From JAXDBV01 sp034678415 (lineage in GTDB: Bacteria > Bacteroidota > Bacteroidia > Bacteroidales > VadinHA17): DNA of 11,949 bases. The translations under genes were made by a program, and so were the position numbers. Of the stretch, positions 1 to 6,967 are shown in pieces (the stretch's first letter is position 1; every line of letters starts with the position of its first letter). The stretch is taken from assembly GCA_034678415.1 (NCBI GenBank), contig JAXDBV010000213.1:1-11949 (forward strand), written 5' to 3'. The notes under the pieces are model-generated. The model was not told the DNA's origin. It saw only the letters and a list, made by a program, of their open reading frames with translations, and did not search any database.

Positions 1-176
1 TCCTGGCCGATGAGCCATCGGGAAATCTCGACAGTAAAAACAAAAAAGAACTGCACGAGTTATTCTTCTCCCTTAGGGATACCTACCACCAAACCATTGT
101 CGTGGTAACCCACGACCAGGAACTGGCCCATATGGCCGACCGCATGCTGACCATCCGCGATGGCATCATAAAGTAA
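1..176 (+). CDS. lolD: LolD-type ABC transporter ATP-binding protein, C-terminal end (partial)
   Basis: This is the tail of an ABC ATPase. The reading frame is open from the left edge (first whole codon at 3) and stops with TAA at 174-176, giving 57 visible codons. The fragment begins in the Walker B/D-loop stretch LADEPSGNLD and carries the switch histidine in VVVTHDQEL, then ends with the usual short tail MADRMLTIRDGIIK. The LDS and THDQEL wording and the very short C-terminus fit the LolD/MacB-like family. LolD powers release of lipoproteins from the inner membrane through LolCE so that LolA can carry them to the outer membrane. The Walker A motif, Q-loop and ABC signature lie outside the window, so assignment to LolD rather than another FtsE/MacB-type ATPase is likely but not proven. 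It reads toward norZ, with 273 bases between them. Confidence 0.75.
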   Translation, partial: LADEPSGNLDSKNKKELHELFFSLRDTYHQTIVVVTHDQELAHMADRMLTIRDGIIK

Positions 177-331
177 ACAGCACCAGTACCACACTATTAT
201 CTGGTTATCCCCTGCCGGCCGGGTGTTGTATTTTTCCTGACAGGTATTTTATTTTCCTCTTCCTTGCTGCAAGTGGTATCACTATTAACATCTGTTCGGC
301 CCTGACAGGAATACTCCTCTGCAATATCAAT

Positions 332-356
332 CTTCACAGAGTGAAGTCATGCTTCA
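332..356. promoter_or_regulatory. Alternating CTTCA inverted repeats upstream of norZ (possible operator)
   Basis: A perfect 6-bp inverted repeat, CTTCAC-aga-GTGAAG, lies at 332-346. Its right arm forms a second inverted repeat with the next copy, TGAAG-tcatg-CTTCA, at 342-356. Three alternating half-sites therefore sit about 50-70 bases upstream of the likely -7 element and about 95-120 bases before the norZ start. The position and symmetry suit a dimeric regulator, but I cannot name one. Alternative RNA hairpins are also possible if the site lies in a transcript reading through from lolD. Confidence 0.35.
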
Positions 357-403
357 TAATGGATTTTTGCACTATTGTGATTTCTGATCCGCTTATGTAA
401 ATT

Positions 404-411
404 TAGGTTTG
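404..411 (+). promoter_or_regulatory. Likely -7 promoter element of norZ
   Basis: TAGGTTTG matches the Bacteroidota -7 consensus TAnnTTTG at every fixed position and sits 38 bases before the norZ ATG. No well-placed -33 TTG is visible: the nearest, at 375-377, is 26 bases away, which is too far. A good -7 with a poor -33 would fit an activator-dependent promoter. A TTGTGA half-site at 375-380 resembles half of a Crp/Fnr-family box, but the second half (ATCCGC, 387-392) matches poorly. Confidence 0.4.
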
Positions 412-449
412 GAAAAGGGTATACCATGTTAAACTAAAATCTGGCAGTC

Positions 450-2714
450 ATGAAAACAAGGACACTATGGATTGGTTTTGTGTGTATTACCGTTATCTCA
501 TTTTCGGTTCTGTTGATTTTCGGGCGTGAGATCTACAGGGATAAACCGCCCATACCCGAGAAGGTGGTAACTGAAAGCGGTGAGGTATTATTTACTTCCC
601 GTGAAATAAAGGACGGGCAGAATGTCTGGCAGTCTGTTGGAGGACAGGAGATAGGTACCGTGTGGGGTCACGGGGCGTATGTAGCCCCCGACTGGTCGGC
701 CGACTGGCTTCACAGGGAAGCGATGTTCCTCCTGGATCGATGGGCAGGTAAGGAATTCGGCACACCATTTTCCGCCCTGGACGAAGAACGTCAGGCGATG
801 CTGAGAGCAAGGCTTCAGAAAACATTACGAAGGAACACCTTCGACAGCAACACAGGCATTCTCACGGTGTCGGATGAGCGGGCTGAAGCGATACGAAACA
901 ACTGCAACCATTACCGGGGGCTTTTTATGAATGATCCTTTGATGGAGGACATGAGAACGGCATATTCCATTCCTGCCAATACCATTAAGGATCCAGACCG
1001 CATGCAGTACATGAATGCTTTCTTCTTCTGGGCGGCCTGGGCATGTACCACCAATCGTCCCGGTACGGAGATCACCTACACCAGCAACTGGCCTCCTGAT
1101 CCAATGATTGGAAACACACCAACTCCCGGAATAGTTCTCTGGACCGGATTCAGCGTTATCATGCTTCTTGTGGGCATAGGGCTGCTGGCATACTATAATG
1201 CCCGTAACAGGTCGGATATCCTTGATTCATCGTTGTTACCCCAGAATGACCCGCTGGTCGGACTGAATCCAACGCCATCGATGCGGGCAACCCTCAAGTA
1301 TTTCTGGGTTGTGGTGCTGCTTATCCTTGTTCAGATCCTGACGGGAGTGGTTACCGCTCATTACGGCGTGGAAGGCAGTGGATTTTATGGTTTAAATCTG
1401 GACAATCTGTTGCCGTACTCCGTTTCGCGTACCTGGCATGTACAGCTTGCCCTTTTCTGGATTGCCACCTCATGGCTTGCCGCTGGTCTGTATATCGCAC
1501 CGGCCGTATCGGGCGTCGAACCAAAATACCAGCAGCTGGGAGTGAATATCCTCTTCACGGCACTCCTGGTTATCGTTTTAGGATCTCTTGCGGGTGAATG
1601 GATGGGTATCATGCAAAAGCTCGGCCTGGCAGAAAATTTCTGGTTCGGCCACCAGGGATATGAATATGTTGACCTGGGACGGTTCTGGCAGATTTTTCTC
1701 TTTGCCGGGTTCATCATATGGCTCATCCTCATGTTCCGTGCCCTGTGGCCTGTACTGGTCAGACCTTCGGAGAGCCGCCAGCTCCTGCTGCTGTTTGTCA
1801 TCGCCGCCATCGCCATCGCAGGATTTTATGGTGCAGGCCTCATGTGGGCAAGACAAACCCATCTGTCAATAGCGGAATACTGGAGATGGTGGGTCGTGCA
1901 CCTCTGGGTGGAGGGATTCTTTGAAGTGTTTGCCACCGTGGTGGCTGCTTTCCTCTTTGTGAGAATGGGATTGCTGAATGTGAAATATGCCACCGCCGGT
2001 GTGCTGTTTGCTACCATTGTTTACCTGAGCGGGGGAGTGATCGGTACATTTCACCATCTCTACTTCGCCGGAACCCCCACGGCCATTATTGCGCTGGGTG
2101 CAACGTTTAGTGCCCTCGAGGTGGTTCCGCTGGTATTTATGGGTTTCGAGGCATATCATAACCTCCGTCTGAGCAAGGCCACTCCCTGGGTTACCGCATA
2201 CCGGTGGCCTATCTATTTCATTATATCTGTCAGCTTTTGGAACCTTGTGGGGGCCGGACTGTTCGGTTTCCTTATCAATCCTCCCATTGCACTGTATTAC
2301 ATGCAGGGGCTAAATACCACCCCTGTACATGGTCATGCCGCCCTTTTCGGGGTGTTTGGAATGCTGGCCATCGGTTTAATGCTGTTCGTCCTCAAAGGGC
2401 TTACCATCAAATATGAATGGAAAACAAGAATCCTGAGCATCGCCTTCTGGTCCATGAATATCGGGTTACTGCTGATGTTGCTGATAAGTCTGCTTCCAGT
2501 GGGTGTGCTGCAGACCATTGCCAGCATCAAACAGGGGATGTGGTATGCCCGGTCGGCTGAGTTTATGCAAGATTCAACCTTGCAGACGCTGCGGTGGCTA
2601 CGGATAGTTGGCGATACCGTGTTTGCAATAGGTGCTGTTGCCCTGACCTTATTTGTGATTGGCCTGAAAACAGGCTGGTCGGTGGATAAAAAACGGGAGC
2701 TGTATCCGGCCTAA
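450..2714 (+). CDS. norZ: Quinol-dependent nitric oxide reductase (qNOR, NorB/NorZ type)
   Basis: This is a single-subunit, membrane-bound reductase of the heme-copper oxidase superfamily. It uses quinol to reduce two NO to N2O and water. Length (754 residues) is normal for qNOR. A membrane helix at about 6-24 is followed by the cytochrome-c-like fold that lacks heme in this class, with the qNOR-typical GHGAYVAPDWSADWLHRE at 73-90. About a dozen more hydrophobic segments follow. Ligands can be placed by motif: heme b His330 (TWHVQLALFW) and His629, heme b3 His627 (VHGHAALFG), and non-heme iron His484, Glu488 (HLWVEGFFE), His535 and His536 (TFHHLYF). The 51-residue gap between His484 and His535 equals that in P. 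aeruginosa cNOR, and Glu557 in ALEVVP matches its Glu280. No CXXCH heme-c motif is present, so electrons should come from quinol. An ATG at 426 stops after three codons, so 450 is the start. No Shine-Dalgarno sequence is obvious. The gene stands alone and meets fumC tail to tail. Confidence 0.97.
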   Translation: MKTRTLWIGFVCITVISFSVLLIFGREIYRDKPPIPEKVVTESGEVLFTSREIKDGQNVWQSVGGQEIGTVWGHGAYVAPDWSADWLHREAMFLLDRWAGKEFGTPFSALDEERQAMLRARLQKTLRRNTFDSNTGILTVSDERAEAIRNNCNHYRGLFMNDPLMEDMRTAYSIPANTIKDPDRMQYMNAFFFWAAWACTTNRPGTEITYTSNWPPDPMIGNTPTPGIVLWTGFSVIMLLVGIGLLAYYNARNRSDILDSSLLPQNDPLVGLNPTPSMRATLKYFWVVVLLILVQILTGVVTAHYGVEGSGFYGLNLDNLLPYSVSRTWHVQLALFWIATSWLAAGLYIAPAVSGVEPKYQQLGVNILFTALLVIVLGSLAGEWMGIMQKLGLAENFWFGHQGYEYVDLGRFWQIFLFAGFIIWLILMFRALWPVLVRPSESRQLLLLFVIAAIAIAGFYGAGLMWARQTHLSIAEYWRWWVVHLWVEGFFEVFATVVAAFLFVRMGLLNVKYATAGVLFATIVYLSGGVIGTFHHLYFAGTPTAIIALGATFSALEVVPLVFMGFEAYHNLRLSKATPWVTAYRWPIYFIISVSFWNLVGAGLFGFLINPPIALYYMQGLNTTPVHGHAALFGVFGMLAIGLMLFVLKGLTIKYEWKTRILSIAFWSMNIGLLLMLLISLLPVGVLQTIASIKQGMWYARSAEFMQDSTLQTLRWLRIVGDTVFAIGAVALTLFVIGLKTGWSVDKKRELYPA

Positions 2715-4111
2715 AAGGGCTGCAACCCTGTCATTCGTTGCGGTTGAACCCACTCGTCGTACTGTTCCGGTGTGACCAGTCCCAGGCTAAGGGCGGCTTG
2801 CCGCAGGGAGGTATTTTCACTGAAAGCCTTATGAGCTATCCTGGCGCTGTTGTCATACCCGATGTACGGAGTCAGGGCGGTAACCAGCATTAATGAGTTA
2901 TCCAGGTGAGCTTTGATTGAGGAATGGTTGGACTCGATGCCCGATGCACAGTGTTCACTGAATGAGGAGCATGCATCGCCCAACAGACGGGCGCTCTGCA
3001 GCACATTGGCCGCAATGAGCGGTTTGAAGGCGTTCAGTTCAAGATGACCATGGCTTCCTCCCACGGTAACAGCCACATCGTTGCCGATAACCTGTGCACA
3101 GACCATGGTTAAAGCTTCCGCCTGCGTGGGATTCACCTTACCCGGCATGATGGATGACCCGGGTTCATTGGCGGGAAGTAAGAGTTCACCAAAGCCGCAC
3201 CGTGGGCCTGAGCCGAGAAGACGGATATCATTGGCAATCTTCATCAGCGACACGGCAGCGCGCTTCAGGGCTGAACTTATTTCCACCATAGCATCGTGTG
3301 CAGCTAGTGATTCAAACTTGTTCGGCGCTGAAACGAAGGGGATCCCGGTCAGGTTGGCAATGATACGCACCACACGTCCAGCATAACCGGCAGGGATATT
3401 TAATCCTGTGCCAACCGCAGAACCGCCCAATGCCAGCTCACGAACCATGACCAGCGCATTGCGTATGGCACGCATGCTGTTATCCAGCTGCTGGACATAA
3501 CCGGAGATCTCCTGCCCAAGGGTTAACGGCACGGCATCCATCAGATGTGTCCTGCCTGTCTTGATAATATTCATGAATTGTTCCGATTTAAGGGCAAGGG
3601 TATCCCTCAGCGTTTGCAGACCCGGAAGGGTTATGCTTTCGGTAACCATATATGCGGCAATGTGCATGGCTGCAGGGAATGTGTCGTTTGACGATTGCGA
3701 TTTGTTCACATCATCGTTCGGGTGCAGGAGCCTTTCAGCGCTAAAAAGTTTACCTCCACCGAGGATATGAGCCCTGTTGACAATCACCTCATTCACGTTC
3801 ATGTTGGTATGTGTACCCGAACCCGTTTGCCAGATGACCAGCGGAAAATGGTCGTTAAGTGTGCCGTCAATGATTTCATCGCATACCGCAACGATCATGT
3901 CTTTCTTTTCGGCAGGCAGGACACCCAGTTCAAAGTTTGTAATGGCGGCGGCTTTCTTTATATAACCGAACGCTTTGATGATCTCCGCAGGCATGCTTGC
4001 TTCCGGGCCGATCCTGAAATTGAGGCGCGAGCGTTCTGTCTGTGCTCCCCAGTATGCCGATGACGGTACACGTACTTCCCCCATCGAATCATGTTCGATC
4101 CTGTATTCCAT
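2711..4111 (-). CDS. fumC: Class II fumarate hydratase (iron-free fumarase C)
   Basis: FumC reversibly hydrates fumarate to L-malate in the citric acid cycle or its reductive branch, as a soluble homotetramer. Its 466 residues match the family. Visible motifs are GSGTHTNMNVNEV at 97-109, the allosteric-site stretch HPNDDVNKSQSSND at 130-143, TGRTHLMDAVP at 185-195 with His189 (E. coli His188), and the signature GSSIMPGKVNPTQ at 318-330 with the catalytic base Ser319. PGK in the signature, rather than the PAK of aspartases, and the overall match favour fumarase over aspartate ammonia-lyase. It has no iron-sulfur cluster, unlike class I fumarases, so it should keep working under NO or superoxide. 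Its TAG stop overlaps the norZ TAA by 4 bases. Its start faces doxX across a short region with a perfect inverted repeat. Confidence 0.97.
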   Translation of the reverse strand: MEYRIEHDSMGEVRVPSSAYWGAQTERSRLNFRIGPEASMPAEIIKAFGYIKKAAAITNFELGVLPAEKKDMIVAVCDEIIDGTLNDHFPLVIWQTGSGTHTNMNVNEVIVNRAHILGGGKLFSAERLLHPNDDVNKSQSSNDTFPAAMHIAAYMVTESITLPGLQTLRDTLALKSEQFMNIIKTGRTHLMDAVPLTLGQEISGYVQQLDNSMRAIRNALVMVRELALGGSAVGTGLNIPAGYAGRVVRIIANLTGIPFVSAPNKFESLAAHDAMVEISSALKRAAVSLMKIANDIRLLGSGPRCGFGELLLPANEPGSSIMPGKVNPTQAEALTMVCAQVIGNDVAVTVGGSHGHLELNAFKPLIAANVLQSARLLGDACSSFSEHCASGIESNHSSIKAHLDNSLMLVTALTPYIGYDNSARIAHKAFSENTSLRQAALSLGLVTPEQYDEWVQPQRMTGLQPF

Positions 4112-4140
4112 ACAACAGCCGTTAAATTAGTTACTTCCTG

Positions 4141-4168
4141 TAAACAAATAAGTTACAATATTTGTTTA
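4141..4168. promoter_or_regulatory. Perfect 10-bp inverted repeat in the fumC/doxX divergent promoter region
   Basis: The left arm TAAACAAATA (4141-4150) and right arm TATTTGTTTA (4159-4168) are exact reverse complements, separated by the 8-base spacer AGTTACAA. Each arm presents TATTTG reading outward, toward fumC on the minus strand and toward doxX on the plus strand. AATATTTG at 4157-4164 matches the TAnnTTTG consensus at 5 of its 6 fixed bases. The repeat could be paired divergent -7 elements, a regulator-binding site, or both. It starts 30 bases upstream of the fumC ATG and ends 68 bases before the preferred doxX ATG. Confidence 0.45.
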
Positions 4169-4236
4169 ATAAATGCTTTGGTGTAGTAATACTGGTACAG
4201 GTCCTCACCAGACAGGAATATCGTCAGAACAGGGAT

Positions 4237-4725
4237 ATGGCAACCGACAGGTTAGTACATTATATTTTCAGGACCGGTGACGAGTGGCGGGGGATACCGG
4301 TCAGACTCGGGGTGGGATTGATATTCCTGTCGGAAGGCATCCAGAAGTTTTTATTTCCTGAAGTGCTTGGTACGGGACGGTTTGAGAAGATCGGTTTTGC
4401 CGATCCGGAATTCTGGGCTTATTTTACGGGTGTGTTTGAGGTTATTTGCGGATTCCTCGTCCTGCTGGGGGCAGCGACACGGCTTGCCGGCATTCCTCTC
4501 CTGGTCATCATGGTCACTGCCTTTATTACTACCAAATGGCCGTTGCTTCAGAACAGGGGATTCTGGGTATTTGCTCACGAATACCGTACCGATTTTGCCA
4601 TGACAGTTCTGCTGATATATCTTGTGGTTTTTGGCCCGGGGAAATGGTCGTTGGACCATGTGTGGCAAAATACATTTAAGAGCGGGGGTATTCAAGCCTC
4701 CCGTCAACGGTCTGCCGACAGTTAA
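4237..4725 (+). CDS. DoxX-family integral membrane protein
   Basis: This is a small membrane protein of the DoxX family, 162 residues from the ATG at 4237. It has four hydrophobic segments at about 20-35, 60-80, 84-98 and 117-135. Family-like stretches are the first helix LGVGLIFLSEGIQKFLFP, the second helix FTGVFEVICGFLVLLG, and HEYRTDFAM ahead of the last helix. DoxX relatives have been linked to quinone-dependent oxidation in archaeal thiosulfate:quinone oxidoreductase and to redox-stress complexes, but most bacterial members have no known reaction. The frame stays open upstream to a TTG at 4162. I reject that start because it lies inside the inverted repeat and the likely promoter, and its extra 25 residues do not look like family sequence. 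The gene diverges from fumC and converges on pncB. Its position in a respiratory neighbourhood makes a quinone-linked role plausible but unproven. Confidence 0.85.
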   Translation: MATDRLVHYIFRTGDEWRGIPVRLGVGLIFLSEGIQKFLFPEVLGTGRFEKIGFADPEFWAYFTGVFEVICGFLVLLGAATRLAGIPLLVIMVTAFITTKWPLLQNRGFWVFAHEYRTDFAMTVLLIYLVVFGPGKWSLDHVWQNTFKSGGIQASRQRSADS

Positions 4726-4809
4726 ACCGTCCGGTCCAGGTGACGTTGAGATCGATATCCAGTGAGGATCTTCCATCATCCGGCTACGGTCATCCCTGAC
4801 GGTCCGGGA

Positions 4810-5976
4810 TCAGCTCTCATCAAGATCAAGCAGTTTTCTGCAGATTTTTATTTCATCCGGGGGACCGGTTTGTTTCCCCGCATCGTCCGAAAGCTTGATG
4901 ACGGGCTGGTACCTGTTCTTGCTGTCAGGCTTCGCAGCGATCATTTTTATGACGATATCCAGAGGTTTGGCGCCCACATCATTGGTCAGATAGGTGCCTA
5001 TCCCGTACACATCGTGTATCCTTCCATTTGCATACTTTTTTATTTTTTTAATGCTGTCCGGGTTCAGGGCATCACTGAACACGATGGTCTTGGTTTCCGG
5101 ATCAATACCGTTATCCTTATAATGCTTCAGCGCCTTATCGATGAATACGATGGGATCTCCGCTGTCGTGGCGTATGCCGTCAAACAGCTTTGCATGCAGC
5201 CTGGAGAAGCTCTTAAAGAAATTATCCGATGTGAAGGTATCACTCAGTGCTATACCCAGATCTCCCTTGTAAACGCTTACCCAGGCATCCAGTGCCCTGG
5301 CATTGGCTGACCGGTATCCGTACTGGGAGGCGTGAAACATGAACCATTCATGAGGATGCGTGCCGATAGGGGTCAGGTTGTGTTTCATCGCAAGGAATAG
5401 ATTGCTGGTACCCTTGAAATACTTACCTGAAACGGTTTTCAACGTTTTAATCACCCTGTCATGAACATCAAGGGAGAAGCGGCGTCGTGTGCCGAAATCA
5501 GAAAATTCGGCTTTCATTCCTTTCAGTTTTAAGGCTTTCCTGGCAGCACGCTCTTCCACCTCCCGGACTTTTTCCCCCGCCATCCTGTAGTAAAGCTCCG
5601 ATATGGTTGCCAGCAAGGGGACCTCCCATAAAACGGTACGATACCACAACCCTTCAATTTCAACGCTCAGCCTCCCGTCATGGACGCCGATCGTTACTTC
5701 TCCCGGGTCAAAACGATATCCCTTCAGAAGATCGATAAATACAGGGTCGAAAAAATAGCACCGCGATTTCAGAAACCGCTCTTCCTCCTTATTAAGAGCT
5801 ATACCGGTAACATTATCCACCTCCTTCCTCAGGGCACTTTCGAAACCGTCCGGGAAAAATGTATGCCCCCTGTTTATAAAACTGTATCTGACCCGTGCAT
5901 TGGGATACAGTTTTTGTATGGCATTCATCGTGGTGAACTTATACAGGTCATTATCGGTGAAATATTTTATGATCAT
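4810..5976 (-). CDS. pncB: Nicotinate phosphoribosyltransferase
   Basis: PncB joins nicotinate to PRPP, with ATP hydrolysis, to give nicotinate mononucleotide, the committed step of the Preiss-Handler route to NAD. It is cytosolic. The 388-residue length is usual for the bacterial E. coli/Salmonella-type enzyme. The N-terminus FTDNDLYKFTTMNAIQKLYP is characteristic. Further motifs are FSDFGTRRRFS at 158-168, GTSN at 189-192, GTHPHEW at 205-211 (His209 corresponds to the histidine phosphorylated during turnover in the Salmonella enzyme), GIRHDSGDP at 267-275 and GIGTYLTND at 325-333. It lies 29 bases downstream of pncA on the same strand, so the two are almost certainly co-transcribed and carry out consecutive reactions. 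I see no clear terminator in the 84 bases separating its 3' end from doxX. Confidence 0.97.
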   Translation of the reverse strand: MIIKYFTDNDLYKFTTMNAIQKLYPNARVRYSFINRGHTFFPDGFESALRKEVDNVTGIALNKEEERFLKSRCYFFDPVFIDLLKGYRFDPGEVTIGVHDGRLSVEIEGLWYRTVLWEVPLLATISELYYRMAGEKVREVEERAARKALKLKGMKAEFSDFGTRRRFSLDVHDRVIKTLKTVSGKYFKGTSNLFLAMKHNLTPIGTHPHEWFMFHASQYGYRSANARALDAWVSVYKGDLGIALSDTFTSDNFFKSFSRLHAKLFDGIRHDSGDPIVFIDKALKHYKDNGIDPETKTIVFSDALNPDSIKKIKKYANGRIHDVYGIGTYLTNDVGAKPLDIVIKMIAAKPDSKNRYQPVIKLSDDAGKQTGPPDEIKICRKLLDLDES

Positions 5977-6005
5977 AGTGCGGCTGTGTGCGGATTATCT
6001 GTCAT

Positions 6006-6788
6006 TCAATCCCATTCGGTGCTGTGGATGAAACGAGCCCCCCTCCTTTCTGCCGTTTCATAGATTGGTAACGCCTGTGTTTCGAAGCCGGCAATATCCG
6101 ACATGCAGTCTTCAAGGATTATAAGTTTCCGGGCAAGGCCGTCGATTTCCATCATCTGTTTAATGGTGGAGGCAACGCAGTGGCTCCTGGCTTCACCGGC
6201 AATCAAGAGGGTATCGTATTGCCGAAGGGTTTTCACCAGTGCAGTGTTTAGTTGTGTTTCAGGACTTCCCTCTATCGGTACCTGGGCTTTCAGGGCACCG
6301 AAATGTTCCGTGAGAGGATGTGTTCCCTTGGTTACCACCTGAAAATATCTTCCTTTCCTTGCCCATACCCTGACAGGATCCATAATTTCATCCGCTATCG
6401 TTGCACCTGACGAACCGAGGATGCAATGTTCAGGCCATATAACGTGCTGAAATTCACCTTGTTTCTCGAGCTTCACAAGATAATCCAGGGCTTTTCCCCT
6501 GTTGAAGCGCGGTATCCAGGTACCGTCGGTCACATCCCTGGCATGGATAAGTGTAAAGGGTGAGGGTGACCTTCCTGTGCTATCTTCCCAGTATGCCGGG
6601 TGTGAGATATCAATAACCTGGTGCTGATCCTGGGTCATGATGATATGATCAATCTCTTCTGAACATGAATGGATAAATTTCCCCAATCTGACCGTGTCAC
6701 GATCCGCCCCAGGAACATACAATGCCCCGTCAGGCCTGCAGAAATCGTTCTGCATGTCAATAATGAACAGAAGCGTGTTTGTTTTCAT
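6006..6788 (-). CDS. pncA: Nicotinamidase / cysteine hydrolase of the isochorismatase-like fold
   Basis: The likely reaction is hydrolysis of nicotinamide to nicotinate and ammonia, feeding PncB. The preferred start gives 260 residues, longer than the roughly 180-215 of classical PncA. Catalytic residues can be placed by motif: Asp11 in IIDMQNDF, Lys154 in TKGTHPLTEHFGA, and nucleophile Cys204 in EARSHCVAST. Metal ligands are probably Asp54 and His56 (TQDQH) and His63 (DISHP). VIWPEHCILGSSGA at 117-130 matches the nicotinamidase W-P-x-H-C-x-x-G pattern. Extra sequence around 65-115 explains the length and belongs to a recognised long subgroup. The frame extends upstream to an ATG at 6848, but those 20 residues are unlike the family and start above the probable promoter, so I place the start at 6788. 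Coupling to pncB strongly supports nicotinamide as substrate; another amide is possible. Confidence 0.88.
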   Translation of the reverse strand: MKTNTLLFIIDMQNDFCRPDGALYVPGADRDTVRLGKFIHSCSEEIDHIIMTQDQHQVIDISHPAYWEDSTGRSPSPFTLIHARDVTDGTWIPRFNRGKALDYLVKLEKQGEFQHVIWPEHCILGSSGATIADEIMDPVRVWARKGRYFQVVTKGTHPLTEHFGALKAQVPIEGSPETQLNTALVKTLRQYDTLLIAGEARSHCVASTIKQMMEIDGLARKLIILEDCMSDIAGFETQALPIYETAERRGARFIHSTEWD

Positions 6789-6813
6789 AAGCTCAAATCC
6801 CCTAGCTTTACAA

Positions 6814-6845
6814 CAAATAAACCACCGGTTTGTTAATCTCTGCAA
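6814..6845 (-). promoter_or_regulatory. Probable pncA-pncB promoter
   Basis: On the minus strand, TTG (complement of 6843-6845) is followed after 21 bases by TTTATTTG (complement of 6814-6821), one base off the Bacteroidota TAnnTTTG element. Spacing is within the usual range. Transcription would start roughly 18-20 bases before the pncA ATG at 6788, which supports that start over the upstream one at 6848. Confidence 0.4.
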
Positions 6846-6967
6846 CACCTGCTCTTCTCCGTTTTTCCCGAAATTTATTCCTCTTTCTAGGTGAACTTTC
6901 CCCGTTGGGAACTGTTAATAATATAGAGCATCTAGTTCTGCAGGATTACTGCTTTTAATGGTGAAAA

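Noticed and set aside
211..235. GC-rich CCGGCCGG followed by a T run after lolD as an intrinsic terminator
   Set aside because: The palindrome leaves no loop and the wider arms do not pair, so a stable terminator hairpin is not supported.
236..309. CCTGACAGG occurring twice, at 236-244 and 301-309, in the norZ upstream region
   Set aside because: The two copies are 65 bases apart and each is a short 4+1+4 palindrome. They could be regulator sites, but nine bases twice is weak evidence and no third copy is nearby.
1385..1816. A 143-codon antisense frame inside norZ
   Set aside because: The norZ frame has all ligands and normal length, and the antisense product has no recognisable domain.
2711..2714. 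The 4-base norZ/fumC overlap as a special regulatory arrangement
   Set aside because: Short convergent overlaps are common in compact bacterial genomes. The same explanation covers the 16-base trmN6/saccharopine dehydrogenase overlap.
4162..4236. N-terminal extension of the DoxX protein from a TTG start at 4162
   Set aside because: The extension starts inside the inverted repeat and likely promoter, is unlike family N-termini, and an ATG at 4237 gives the expected length.
4726..4809. A shared bidirectional terminator between doxX and pncB
   Set aside because: Only short imperfect pairings such as ATCCC/GGGAT with a 9-base loop are visible and no T tract follows.
6789..6848. 20-residue N-terminal extension of PncA from the ATG at 6848
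   Set aside because: The extra residues are unlike the family, and the start lies upstream of the probable promoter at 6814-6845.
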